From assembly GCA_013398295.1 (NCBI GenBank), contig VZSF01011134.1, positions 1 to 64,000 of the forward strand: a DNA stretch of 64,000 nucleotides, written 5' to 3'. A program made the translations under genes and the position numbers. Positions 50,529 to 61,030 of the stretch are shown here, piece after piece (within the stretch, counting starts at the first letter, position 1; each line of letters opens with the position of its first letter). Source of the DNA: Chionis minor (taxonomy: Eukaryota > Chordata > Aves > Charadriiformes > Chionididae). The notes below the pieces were generated by a model that had not been told where the DNA came from, searched no databases, and saw only the letters and a list, made by a program, of their open reading frames with translations.

Positions 50529-53230
50529 TATTACTTGGGAAAAAGCCAGAAGATGGTTCTTGCCTTCATACAACAGAATGTACATAGTGGTGGTGCGTTG
50601 CATTCCCATTCTGGGAGCTGGGCTACCCTCTGTTCACAGTGGCAAGGGGTGAAGGACAGGCACAGAACAGAGGAAAAGGGCTAGTGGTGGATGGTGGATT
50701 GTCACTGTAGTCCTTTCAAAGACTAAAAGGCAGCCAGGCTGACAGGTAGAAGTACCAGCACCTGAACAACTTACAAAGAGCACAGGAGCAACGTGGACAA
50801 CACCAAGCTGGGCTGAAAGCGTGGTCCTGCAGCAGAGTCAAAGCACTAGGCCATTACCTGCCAGCAAGCAAGTCTGGGTGCAGGCACTAAACACGTCCCC
50901 ACGCAACAGGAGAAAGCGGTACAGGAAAGCTGAGGAGAGGGAGAGTCTCAGGAGGGTGATGGAGACCAAGCTGCTGAGCGCCCAGCCCAAGCAGAAGGGT
51001 CCTGGCATGGAACAGCGAGCTGCACACTGGGCAGACTACACAGAAAATCAGCAGTGTTATGTGAGCCCACATGCAAGTAAAAAATGGTAGGATTTTGTGA
51101 CTTTTCAGGCGTCTGACTCATGATTTTTGGACTTCAGGTGAGCAGCAGTAGTATAGGCAGTTCTGTAAAACGTTCTCCACTCAAGGATCCATTCCACATA
51201 TACCATACTTCTACTGAAATTTACGATAACTAGGCATATTAGAAAATGATACTGGAAAAAGTGATTTATGGTAAAAGGAGGGAAAAAAATCATGAGTTTG
51301 AGCAGTCCACAGGAGAGCATTTGCCCTACGGCTTATCTACGTTAAGAGGCAAAGAGATGTCCCACGCAGGCTGCACCAGAGATGTTTCCTCACAGCCGTC
51401 TTGTCACCGATAGGGCTGTGTGGCTGCTTCTCTCACCTGGACCACGTATATCGCGCCGGCAAGAGCTGACGTGGGAGTGAACCCCCCCACCCCACCGTTG
51501 CACTGCTTGCCACTACAGTTACTATTTTTCTTTTTTGTTAAGGGCAGGATTTAAATCAGCTTTGAAGTTTTACGCTGGCATAATGTTAGGATGAAAGCAG
51601 TTAGTAACCAGTGGGGAAAAAACCACTGCCACAAAAAATAAATATAAATGAGGTATTCTGTTACAGTATTAGAGCATTTCAACCCTCAGGGGTTATTCAT
51701 GTAAATGAATCTTGTGCTTATTCTGTCAGGGAACACAAATTAATAGCACATGAAGAAATATGAACCAACAGTCTTAAAACCCCAGATGAAATCAAACCAC
51801 ACAAATCAGATCCCATTATAGATTTCAGGACCATGGTCTCGATCAGAGAGCATTTTGCTTCCGTAAATAAAGTTGTTAAAGGTGACCCCATATGAGGGTG
51901 AGAGTTTCTAACTTACCTCCCAAAATGTCTGAGGTGATTTTCTTTTGGATTGTGGCTGTCACCACATAAAACTGAAAGGTCTGCAAATACGGTTTATTTG
52001 GAGAGCACCTGAAGGTGTGATTGATCCCAGAGCTCTATTGGCATAGAGACTCGCCAAAGTGTGCTTTCAGAAAACATAGTTGACTGCTCAACACCACCAC
52101 CGTGAGAATTAGCATCATTCCCCACCAAAACTAACACTTATTCTGCTTAGCTATGACCCTAAACAATGTGTAAAGTTGAACTATGAGAGGGAATACTCCA
52201 CATAATTCCGTTCCTTAATATGGGTGAATCTCCAAATACTGAAAAGATACCAAAATTTAGACTAGTACAGGAGTAAAAAAAAAATAATTAAAAATTAAAG
52301 TTTCAGTGATATAAAAAGTGATCACAATAAAGAGAAATCACTCATGATATCAAAAACATTGGCAATCCAAATATCTGGAATTTACCTGCTGCCTTATCAT
52401 TTGCCCACCAGTGTCACAACATTGGGTTTGGGTTTTTTTGTCTCCTTGTATCATAACGCTGAGTTTCCACTAGATCACACTTTGAAACAGTTTAGAGGCG
52501 ATATGAAAGCAAAGTGATGAAAAGAAGGAAGATTTTTGCTTGGTCACTTGAACCTTGGATTTGGGTATCTAAATTACCCGAGACTAATCTAAATTACCTA
52601 ACTTACTTCTAATGAGAGTGAGTTACAATGTTTACCCTGAATCGGAATGGCTTTCAGTCTGTGGAAAGCATGCTTTGCATCTCATGGGGGAGGTATAGTT
52701 CCATAGCAGAGGAATTCAAATTCAGCCCGTATCTGCACTAGCCATATTGGTACCCAGGTACCTTACATGGCTTATCTGCCTTTAGAGGTCTCTGTTCAGC
52801 GAGAGAGCATCCCTTTAGTCTTTCTACAGCTTGTTATGTTGTTTACGAACTTCTCAGGCTGCTCTTGAAAATGCTTTTTTCCTCTTCCCAGTGTGAAGGT
52901 ACAACATGCTGTTACTGTTTACAGCAAATAGGCTAGCATGACTATGCATGCGAAGCAGGAACATATATGCACTGGTTTATTTGCTGTGGGGTTCTCACAG
53001 AAACTTGAATAAACACAATTTTTAAATAGCTTTGGTATCAAACTGGGTCATTTTGTAAAGGAAAAGGAAAGAAGGCTCAAAAGGAATTTGTGGGAAATAC
53101 CGTGAAAGAAGTAACTTGAAAATATAGCTTGCTGTTAATAACTTCCTAAGAACTGGCCTAATTTTAGTGACCTCCTAGAGGAACATAATACTATCTAGTC
53201 TGTTTGGAGGTAGTATATTCTTTCCAGGAG

Positions 53231-53248
53231 AAAAAAAAAAAAAAAAAA
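53231..53248. repeat. Poly-A run
   Basis: Eighteen A in a row. No retroposed gene recognised beside it. Confidence 0.85.
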
Positions 53249-53621
53249 GGTCCAGATTAGTGCAAGTAGAAAGCCTGAAAATGGCACTCCAGACAAATTA
53301 TTTTCATTTATTTTCAACTTCTACCTATACAACTCCATCTCTGACCCACTTTATGAAGATGTGGCCTGACCTCTAAGGAACAGCCAGATTTAGAGACATC
53401 AAAACTCATCTTTGTGACTTGGAGCAGGAGGCTGCTCTCTGAAGTTGTGAAATTACATGTAGGTATTTAAAGCCTATATGAAGTCTTTTGTCCGGCCTTT
53501 AGAACTCACCCTGCCTACTTCCAGCCTATGTGTATATATGTGTGCATGAAGCAAAACATGTTGCCCCTCTTGGTAATATAAAAACCCTTGTCAATTAATG
53601 TGTCAAAAGGACTTTGGTGTC

Positions 53622-53885
53622 TATCATAAAATCAAAGAATAATTGAGGCTAAAGGGACCTCTGGAGGTCATTTGGTCCAGCACCTTGCTCAAAGCAGGGC
53701 AAAACGGCAAAGTTAGGTCAGGTTACTGAGGCCCTGAGCGACCGTTCTGGGCATCTGCAAGGATGGAGATCCCCCACCTTCCCTGGGAAACATGGTGCAG
53801 TGTTTGAACATATTCATCGAGAAGAATTTCTTTTCTTATATCTAGTCAGAATGTCCCTTACAGCAACTTGTATCTGTTACCTAAA
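53622..53885 (-). mobile_element. CR1 LINE fragment, antisense and divergent
   Basis: It begins ATCATAAAATCAAAGAATAA, then AAAGGGACCTCTGGAGGTCA, TTGGTCCAGCACCTTGCTCA, CCACCTTCCCTGGGAAACAT and GAGAAGAATTTCTTTTCTTA, all CR1 antisense landmarks in order. The right end is not sharp. No coding remnant is readable. Confidence 0.85.
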
Positions 53886-56800
53886 TAATGCTCTCTTCCA
53901 TCTAACTCTACATAGACCTACCCGTATTACAAGGCAGGGAGAATGAAGATATTTTCTGGCTATTATAGTTCCTTTTTGCAGGCTGTCCTCAATTAAATTA
54001 TGCTGTCAATTCTCCATTATCAGAAGGTAATGGCTGAATTCAATGTTTTTTTCATTGATTCATCACATTGGTGTCCAGATACAGGATTTCCCATGCCTCA
54101 AGGCGGCCTTTACAAGGATTAACAAATCTTCATTTCTGTGGTAGAAGCAGATTTTTCATATTTATGAGAAATACAAGGAACTAGCGTTATTCACTCACTC
54201 TTCTACTTTGTCCTTAAAAGCGTATGTAGCAGACCTGTAACCACTGAAGTCGCTAGTTAATAGTTACAAATATATTTATATTAGTGGACATATAGGTAGA
54301 CTAAGTGGAAGGGAGATTACTTTACATCCCTAATGTAGAGTGGTTTGCTTAATTTTTGTTTAACTGAGTTAAAAAGAGAGTCTGACTTACAATCTTTGGT
54401 TTAAAAATTAAGAATTCTATTCATTGTAATGATCTTTATACCCGTCGGTAATTAATAAATTAGGTGGCTACCTCTGCAATAAATCTGGAAGATCAGGAAA
54501 TACAAATATCAAAGGTTCAGGTTAGAAACTGAGGCAAAGTGAGACTAATGCCAAAATCCACACTTAGTGCTTGCATTGAACCGTGGGCTGGGACACCTAT
54601 ATTCTGCCTAAGGCTGCAATCCCCCGTGCCCTGGCAGACACTCTTAAGTTTTGCAGGTAAAGTTTGCTGGGCCCCTCCATTTATGCTTGTGCATGTGGTC
54701 AGAACCACCTGTCCATTTGGACTGGACAACTCCACATCCGTCTCGTCATAAGGTCTGTTTGAAAACTTCCAGAGGGCTTTCCTATATTTAAGGCCCTAGA
54801 CTTGATCCGCTGTGTCTCAGAGAACAATTGATGTCTACAGTGATCACAACCACTTTACTTTAAAAGCAGTACTGGAGAAGAAGCTACTAAAGATAAGGAT
54901 GAACTCTGGTCCACCTAAAAGCCTCCAAACGCTGATGAGCAATATCACATGCATTTCTCATGACCTGATGCAGGGTGCAGCTCTGCAGCAAGTCATTTTA
55001 CCTTTGATAGGCCCCCAGATGCATACGGTTCCTCTCTTTCACGGAGGTGCAAGTTACCCTGCATAATCCTGCATTCATTGCAGAGGGTGAGCAAGCACCC
55101 ATGAAGGTGCTCTGGAGCGGTGACAGCACTCATCTAGCTCATCCCACGGAAACTTGCCCATATGGTTCATCACCGATCCAGCTCCAGGAGAGGCTCGGGC
55201 TTTGAAACTCTACCTGCTGATAATAGGGATTTGCATATTGCGGGGATGCCAGGGTTAAAGGCTCAGATCCTGAGAGGGGAAAACCCCACGGTGTGGTTTC
55301 TGGATGGCCGCCACAATTTCTAATCTCTTCTGAGGTGCCTGCTGCTACCTAAGAGCTGTGCAAGGGGTTGGGGGCGGCCCCCAGGCTGTTTGGGTGGATG
55401 TCTGTTCCCGTCGGTCTAGTGCTGTGACTTGATGGTGGACATATGGACTGGAGACAGAGCAGAACATGCAACTTAGGTCTTCAGCATCCTGCCCCGAGGT
55501 CTAATCTTATAGATACCTTGTCCTAACTACCTTATCACCCACAGTTCTGTATACCGAAGTTAATGAGCTCCAAGTAACCTTCACAGCTTCCGTGCAGAAG
55601 AATTTGTCCTGTACTCGCTAGAGGGAGCCCATGTGGTCCTGGTAGAGGTAAAGAAGAAACAGATTTAAAGGCAGAGTCCAGAAGCGTTGCCCTGTTCCCA
55701 ACTTGGTTTAAGTCACTAGTAATCTTAGGCCCTTTTTATCTTCTCTGGGATTCTTATACAAACTGCAGCTGGGGAAAGGAGACTTTTGGAGCACCCTCTG
55801 AAGAGAATCTTGCATTTTATAAAGACAAGACTATACATCGAATGCTAACATGGTCAGCTGAGCTCTGGTCCAAACATTGTTGACTGAGGTCAAATAGCAT
55901 AAGAATGGCAGCTGTCTAGGTGTTCCTTCAAACATCACCCTGACCAGCAGCACGCTGCAACGCTAACATATTCAGACACTCTGAGACTGAGGGCCCAAAT
56001 CCTATTGACAGAGTGGTGCCATTGAGGAGGTGACCTCCTCCCCAGGCTCCTATGTCACAGTGGCTAGAGGACAAGCGTTCAGCCCACCGGTGAAGATACG
56101 GATTCACCATGCAAAGCAGTTGGGGTAGATTTCAACCAGTGGTGCATGTTTTAAATGGTTACACAAGATGTGACATGGCCCTGTTTTTCTTCTCTTCTTC
56201 ATTCCACTGTGCAGTGCTGTTGTACCTTCTTCTGGCACTTAAGGACACAAACCCGGAGCTGCTGCAGTGTAGGGTGATGGGCAGGAGCTGGGGAACCAGG
56301 GAGGCATTCTGTCAACTAGAAGGAGGGGCAGCATATTGGTACCCTAATGTGGGTCACAGCACAGGTGGCTTGGGCATCATGGGATGCCGTGGGGCAGGCT
56401 GTACCCCTACCACATGGGTCAAACAGGCAAGCACACAGCAAAATGGAGGTTCTTTGAGGGCTTGGGCTTGTCAGCGCTGCATAAGCCTACCATTAGTGCC
56501 ATTAACTCTGCGTTTCGCTCATTTGCTCACGGCCTTGCTATGCTTCCCTTTTCTGTTTGAAGAAGCTTGTTTAGTTTTGCTAACGACTCTGAATGAAGAT
56601 AAGGCCCGTGTGTGTAATAACAGACTAAAATTAAACTTCAAACAAAGTATCAGTTAGGATTTAGGAAAATCTTATCTGGGGAGGAATTAATCCTTGCTGC
56701 TTGTTTTGGGGCTTTAGCAGGCCACCAGGGATTTGAAAGAGAACACTTTTTCAGTCTGGCGCATAGACAGAAACTGGAGCAATGTGCCTAATTCTGTGGA

Positions 56801-57459
56801 TATGCTAAAAAAAACCCAAAACCCCAAAATACCAAACAAAAAAAAAAAAACCACTCACAAAAAAACCCCAAACCAAAACCCAAACCAAACCCAAGAAGAC
56901 ACCTAAACACTGAAGTGTAGCCTGAATGGATTGCAAACTAAATGTAGGTGCTGTACATCATCAGCTGTCACTGTCAAAGCCCTGGTCTCCTTGTGACTGA
57001 TGTCCCTGCTTTCTTTGTCATTGCATATCAGGACAATTCTGTAAGCCTCCTTTTAAGCCATAGTGCTCCACACTGCATGGTTTGGAAGCTGGCCATTGCA
57101 CCTGGTGACGTGAGGTTGCTCTGAGAAGAAGGTGCTGCTCAATCCAGCCTACTAATCAATTTAACAAAGAGGGGCCAAGAAGTGCCTGTGGCGATTACTT
57201 TGCTGCAAAATGCTTGTGTGGCTCTGAGAGGGGTTGGGAATGGGACTAGAAGTGGGGCTGGCAGAGACCGGGCAAAGTCAGCCCCATTTGAAATGCTACT
57301 GTCCCATGATGGTTTGGTGGGATTTAGCACCAGGAACTATTTCAGACTGACACTTTTTTTATGCTGCATTCATCTGCGAGTAATACCCATGCCAGACAAT
57401 AAAAGACAAAGACAGGAAGACCTCTGGGAACACCTTCTTATCCTCTGACCACAGGGATA
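53886..57459. other. Intergenic stretch with no recognised gene
   Basis: It contains an A/C-rich low-complexity segment at about 56806-56892. A 182-codon plus-strand frame at 56109-56657 has no recognisable domain or family and I do not call it a gene. Confidence 0.55.
56806..56892. repeat. A/C-rich low-complexity segment
   Basis: Irregular mixture of AAAACCCC-, CCAAA- and poly-A-like words on the plus strand. It resembles an impure CCAAA/CCCCAAAA repeat. Not a regular telomeric array. Confidence 0.8.
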
Positions 57460-60400
57460 CTGCAAATTTCCATCAGCGAGAGATTCCTGGTGAAGGTTGT
57501 TGCATGAAGAGCTAAAGTAATTTGGCAGAAAATAAACCCCCTTGCATTCCAGCTGACCCTCAGGTATTAGAGGAGCTGGGGGCGGCTGGGCTTAGATTCT
57601 GATTGATGCCCAATGTGGCGTTAATAGTCCGGTTGCACCCAATACCTTTATTGGACTATCACGACTACGGATGCACTACTAACGCTGCCCTGTCCATCCG
57701 GCAGCGGTCTGTGAACTATCACGGCCACACTCAGGTATTTGGTCACATTCAAGAACTTTCACGGCCAGATTAATGGACAGTGCGATGTATTAAAGCAACA
57801 GATGCACAAATTCTTTTAGATTACCAGTGATAAATTTGCTGTCTACAAAGTACGTGCAAAAGATTAACATGGCCAAGATACACATGCGTGGAATAATAAA
57901 GCAACTCTTTATAGACATTCCTGAGATTCTCAGGGATGCGCTCAGGATAGCTGAGTGATCAAATCTTACCCAAAGGCATCCCAATGTGCGGGGAAGAGAG
58001 GCTCAGCTCGTCAGCCGGTCCCAAGGTCAGGGGAATGGGGTGTCTTCCCGTGATGGAGTCTTCCCCAATATTCGCTCCCTTCTCAAACTATTTTGTAGCG
58101 TTTTAATTTACAGGTGGAGCTTGAAGTGACCATTGTCATACATACCTTTATCATAATTAGTCCAAAATTCTCTCGCTTCATGTTTAAAGGTAGACTAGCG
58201 AAAATTCAGTGCACAAACTCAGTGAGGGGTGCTCTCACCTTGAGAGGCGGGTCGCTTTTGGGATGGAGGTGTGGTTTGGTATTATAATGACATTATAATG
58301 AGCAAAGTTTACTCAAAGTGCAGCATTTCATCAAAAACTGAATATAGACTTAATTTTAAGTCACCTCCAGCGATTATTCCACAGAGGTCTTTCATCTTTT
58401 CTCTTCCATCCATCTTTTATTTCTTTGAGCTTAGCTGTCCACACCAGCTGTAGCCTGAAAGAACAGTAGGAAGAGGGAACAACAGAGAACATTAACAGCC
58501 AGGAGGAGATAAATGGGTGCTCTTTGGAAGCATAAACGAGACCAACAGTCAGGAAAATCACATGGGAAAATCTCCAATGTTTACTAAGTTTTGTGGTTTT
58601 CTTAAGCATATTTTGCTTGCCATTCTGGGAGCACAGATTATACAGGGTTCAGACTAAAAAGCCCTCTCAGGACTGCACAACAGTATGAGAAGAGAAACTG
58701 CCTGAAAACATTGTCTCAGATTTCCATTGTCCTCAACCACACAATGAGGTAAGATGCAAGTCTTAGGTGGAAATACTAGGTGCCTGGACTCTGCAAAGGT
58801 TTCCCTTAATCCATTATGTATTCCACTACTGTCTTGGGAATGTTTGACTCCATTGCCATGCTGTCAGATGGTTATGGTTCAGGGTACTTAGAGCAACCTA
58901 ATGAGTAACAGAACGGGCTAAACCTGCATCCCAAAACCCCAGAAGACCGAATGCACCCACTGTGGACATCCAGAACATCTGACTGTATTCCCTGAAGTTG
59001 TGTACAAAGAGGGATACCTTGCCTGAGAGAAGTCAATGCAGTCGGAAGCTCAGAACCCAGCAGGAAACGTACAAATAAAAAGCAAAACATCCTTCCCCCT
59101 TCTTTGATGGTTGGTTTAGGTTCCTTTCCACCCAAGTAGATAATGGCTCTTTAGCCACTCTGCCTCCACATCCACTTTTCCCTCCTTGTGATTTGCAGCA
59201 GTTGTCCTTCGGTATTTGCAGGTCTGTTTCCCGTTTTAAGGGCTNCTGCAAATTTCCATCAGCGAGAGATTCCTGGTGAAGGTTGTTGCATGAAGAGCTA
59301 AAGTAATTTGGCAGAAAATAAACCCCCTTGCATTCCAGCTGACCCTCAGGTATTAGAGGAGCTGGGGGCGGCTGGGCTTAGATTCTGATTGATGCCCAAT
59401 GTGGCGTTAATAGTCCGGTTGCACCCAATACCTTTATTGGACTATCACGACTACGGATGCACTACTAACGCTGCCCTGTCCATCCGGCAGCGGTCTGTGA
59501 ACTATCACGGCCACACTCAGGTATTTGGTCACATTCAAGAACTTTCACGGCCAGATTAATGGACAGTGCGATGTATTAAAGCAACAGATGCACAAATTCT
59601 TTTAGATTACCAGTGATAAATTTGCTGTCTACAAAGTACGTGCAAAAGATTAACATGGCCAAGATACACATGCGTGGAATAATAAAGCAACTCTTTATAG
59701 ACATTCCTGAGATTCTCAGGGATGCGCTCAGGATAGCTGAGTGATCAAATCTTACCCAAAGGCATCCCAATGTGCGGGGAAGAGAGGCTCAGCTCGTCAG
59801 CCGGTCCCAAGGTCAGGGGAATGGGGTGTCTTCCCGTGATGGAGTCTTCCCCAATATTCGCTCCCTTCTCAAACTATTTTGTAGCGTTTTAATTTACAGG
59901 TGGAGCTTGAAGTGACCATTGTCATACATACCTTTATCATAATTAGTCCAAAATTCTCTCGCTTCATGTTTAAAGGTAGACTAGCGAAAATTCAGTGCAC
60001 AAACTCAGTGAGGGGTGCTCTCACCTTGAGAGGCGGGTCGCTTTTGGGATGGAGGTGTGGTTTGGTATTATAATGACATTATAATGAGCAAAGTTTACTC
60101 AAAGTGCAGCATTTCATCAAAAACTGAATATAGACTTAATTTTAAGTCACCTCCAGCGATTATTCCACAGAGGTCTTTCATCTTTTCTCTTCCATCCATC
60201 TTTTATTTCTTTGAGCTTAGCTGTCCACACCAGCTGTAGCCTGAAAGAACAGTAGGAAGAGGGAACAACAGAGAACATTAACAGCCAGGAGGAGATAAAT
60301 GGGTGCTCTTTGGAAGCATAAACGAGACCAACAGTCAGGAAAATCACATGGGAAAATCTCCAATGTTTACTAAGTTTTGTGGTTTTCTTAAGCATATTTT

Positions 60401-61030
60401 GCTTGCCATTCTGGGAGCACAGATTATACAGGGTTCAGACTAAAAAGCCCTCTCAGGACTGCACAACAGTATGAGAAGAGAAACTGCCTGAAAACATTGT
60501 CTCAGATTTCCATTGTCCTCAACCACACAATGAGGTAAGATGCAAGTCTTAGGTGGAAATACTAGGTGCCTGGACTCTGCAAAGGTTTCCCTTAATCCAT
60601 TATGTATTCCACTACTGTCTTGGGAATGTTTGACTCCATTGCCATGCTGTCAGATGGTTATGGTTCAGGGTACTTAGAGCAACCTAATGAGTAACAGAAC
60701 GGGCTAAACCTGCATCCCAAAACCCCAGAAGACCGAATGCACCCACTGTGGACATCCAGAACATCTGACTGTATTCCCTGAAGTTGTGTACAAAGAGGGA
60801 TACCTTGCCTGAGAGAAGTCAATGCAGTCGGAAGCTCAGAACCCAGCAGGAAACGTACAAATAAAAAGCAAAACATCCTTCCCCCTTCTTTGATGGTTGG
60901 TTTAGGTTCCTTTCCACCCAAGTAGATAATGGCTCTTTAGCCACTCTGCCTCCACATCCACTTTTCCCTCCTTGTGATTTGCAGCAGTTGTCCTTCGGTA
61001 TTTGCAGGTCTGTTTCCCGTTTTAAGGGCT
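57460..61030. repeat. 1785-bp perfect tandem duplication around a single N (likely assembly artefact)
   Basis: Positions 57460-59244 and 59246-61030 read the same wherever I compared them, both starting CTGCAAATTTCCATCAGCGA and ending CGTTTTAAGGGCT, with one N at 59245. Four reading frames in the first copy recur with the same translation exactly 1786 bp later. The pattern is the same as at 31201: unmerged overlapping contig ends. Confidence 0.93.
57614..58290 (-). mobile_element. Possible antisense LTR-like element (first copy)
   Basis: Read on the minus strand this segment has a TATA-like TCTATAAAGAG (plus 57907-57917), an AATAAA signal about 260 bp later (near plus 57649) and an end of the form TTAACGCCACA followed by TTGGGCATCAATC. 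It also contains three copies of a TATCACGGCCA-like motif. This resembles the R-U5 end of an avian endogenous retroviral LTR, but I saw no coding part, no clear 5' limit and no target duplication. It could instead be unique sequence. The same segment recurs at 59400-60076 because of the duplication. Confidence 0.3.

Larger units (their letters stand above)
46785..53621. other. Intergenic stretch with no recognised gene
   Basis: Mostly AT-rich sequence with an 18-base A run at 53231-53248 and one isolated N at 50528. The 49.9-51.1 kb part is somewhat more GC-rich and has several overlapping frames under 100 codons on both strands, none with a recognisable domain. Confidence 0.55.

Noticed and set aside
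56109..56657. 182-codon plus-strand open frame
   Set aside because: Longest uninterrupted frame away from the gene, but it has no recognisable family, no splice context and no promoter evidence. Consistent with chance.
56806..56892. Telomere-like CCCCAAAA and CCAAA words
   Set aside because: The repeat is irregular and does not contain the vertebrate TTAGGG/CCCTAA unit.
57790..60395. Pairs of frames with the same translation, suggesting a duplicated gene
   Set aside because: They are explained by the perfect 1785-bp duplication around one N and show no coding features.
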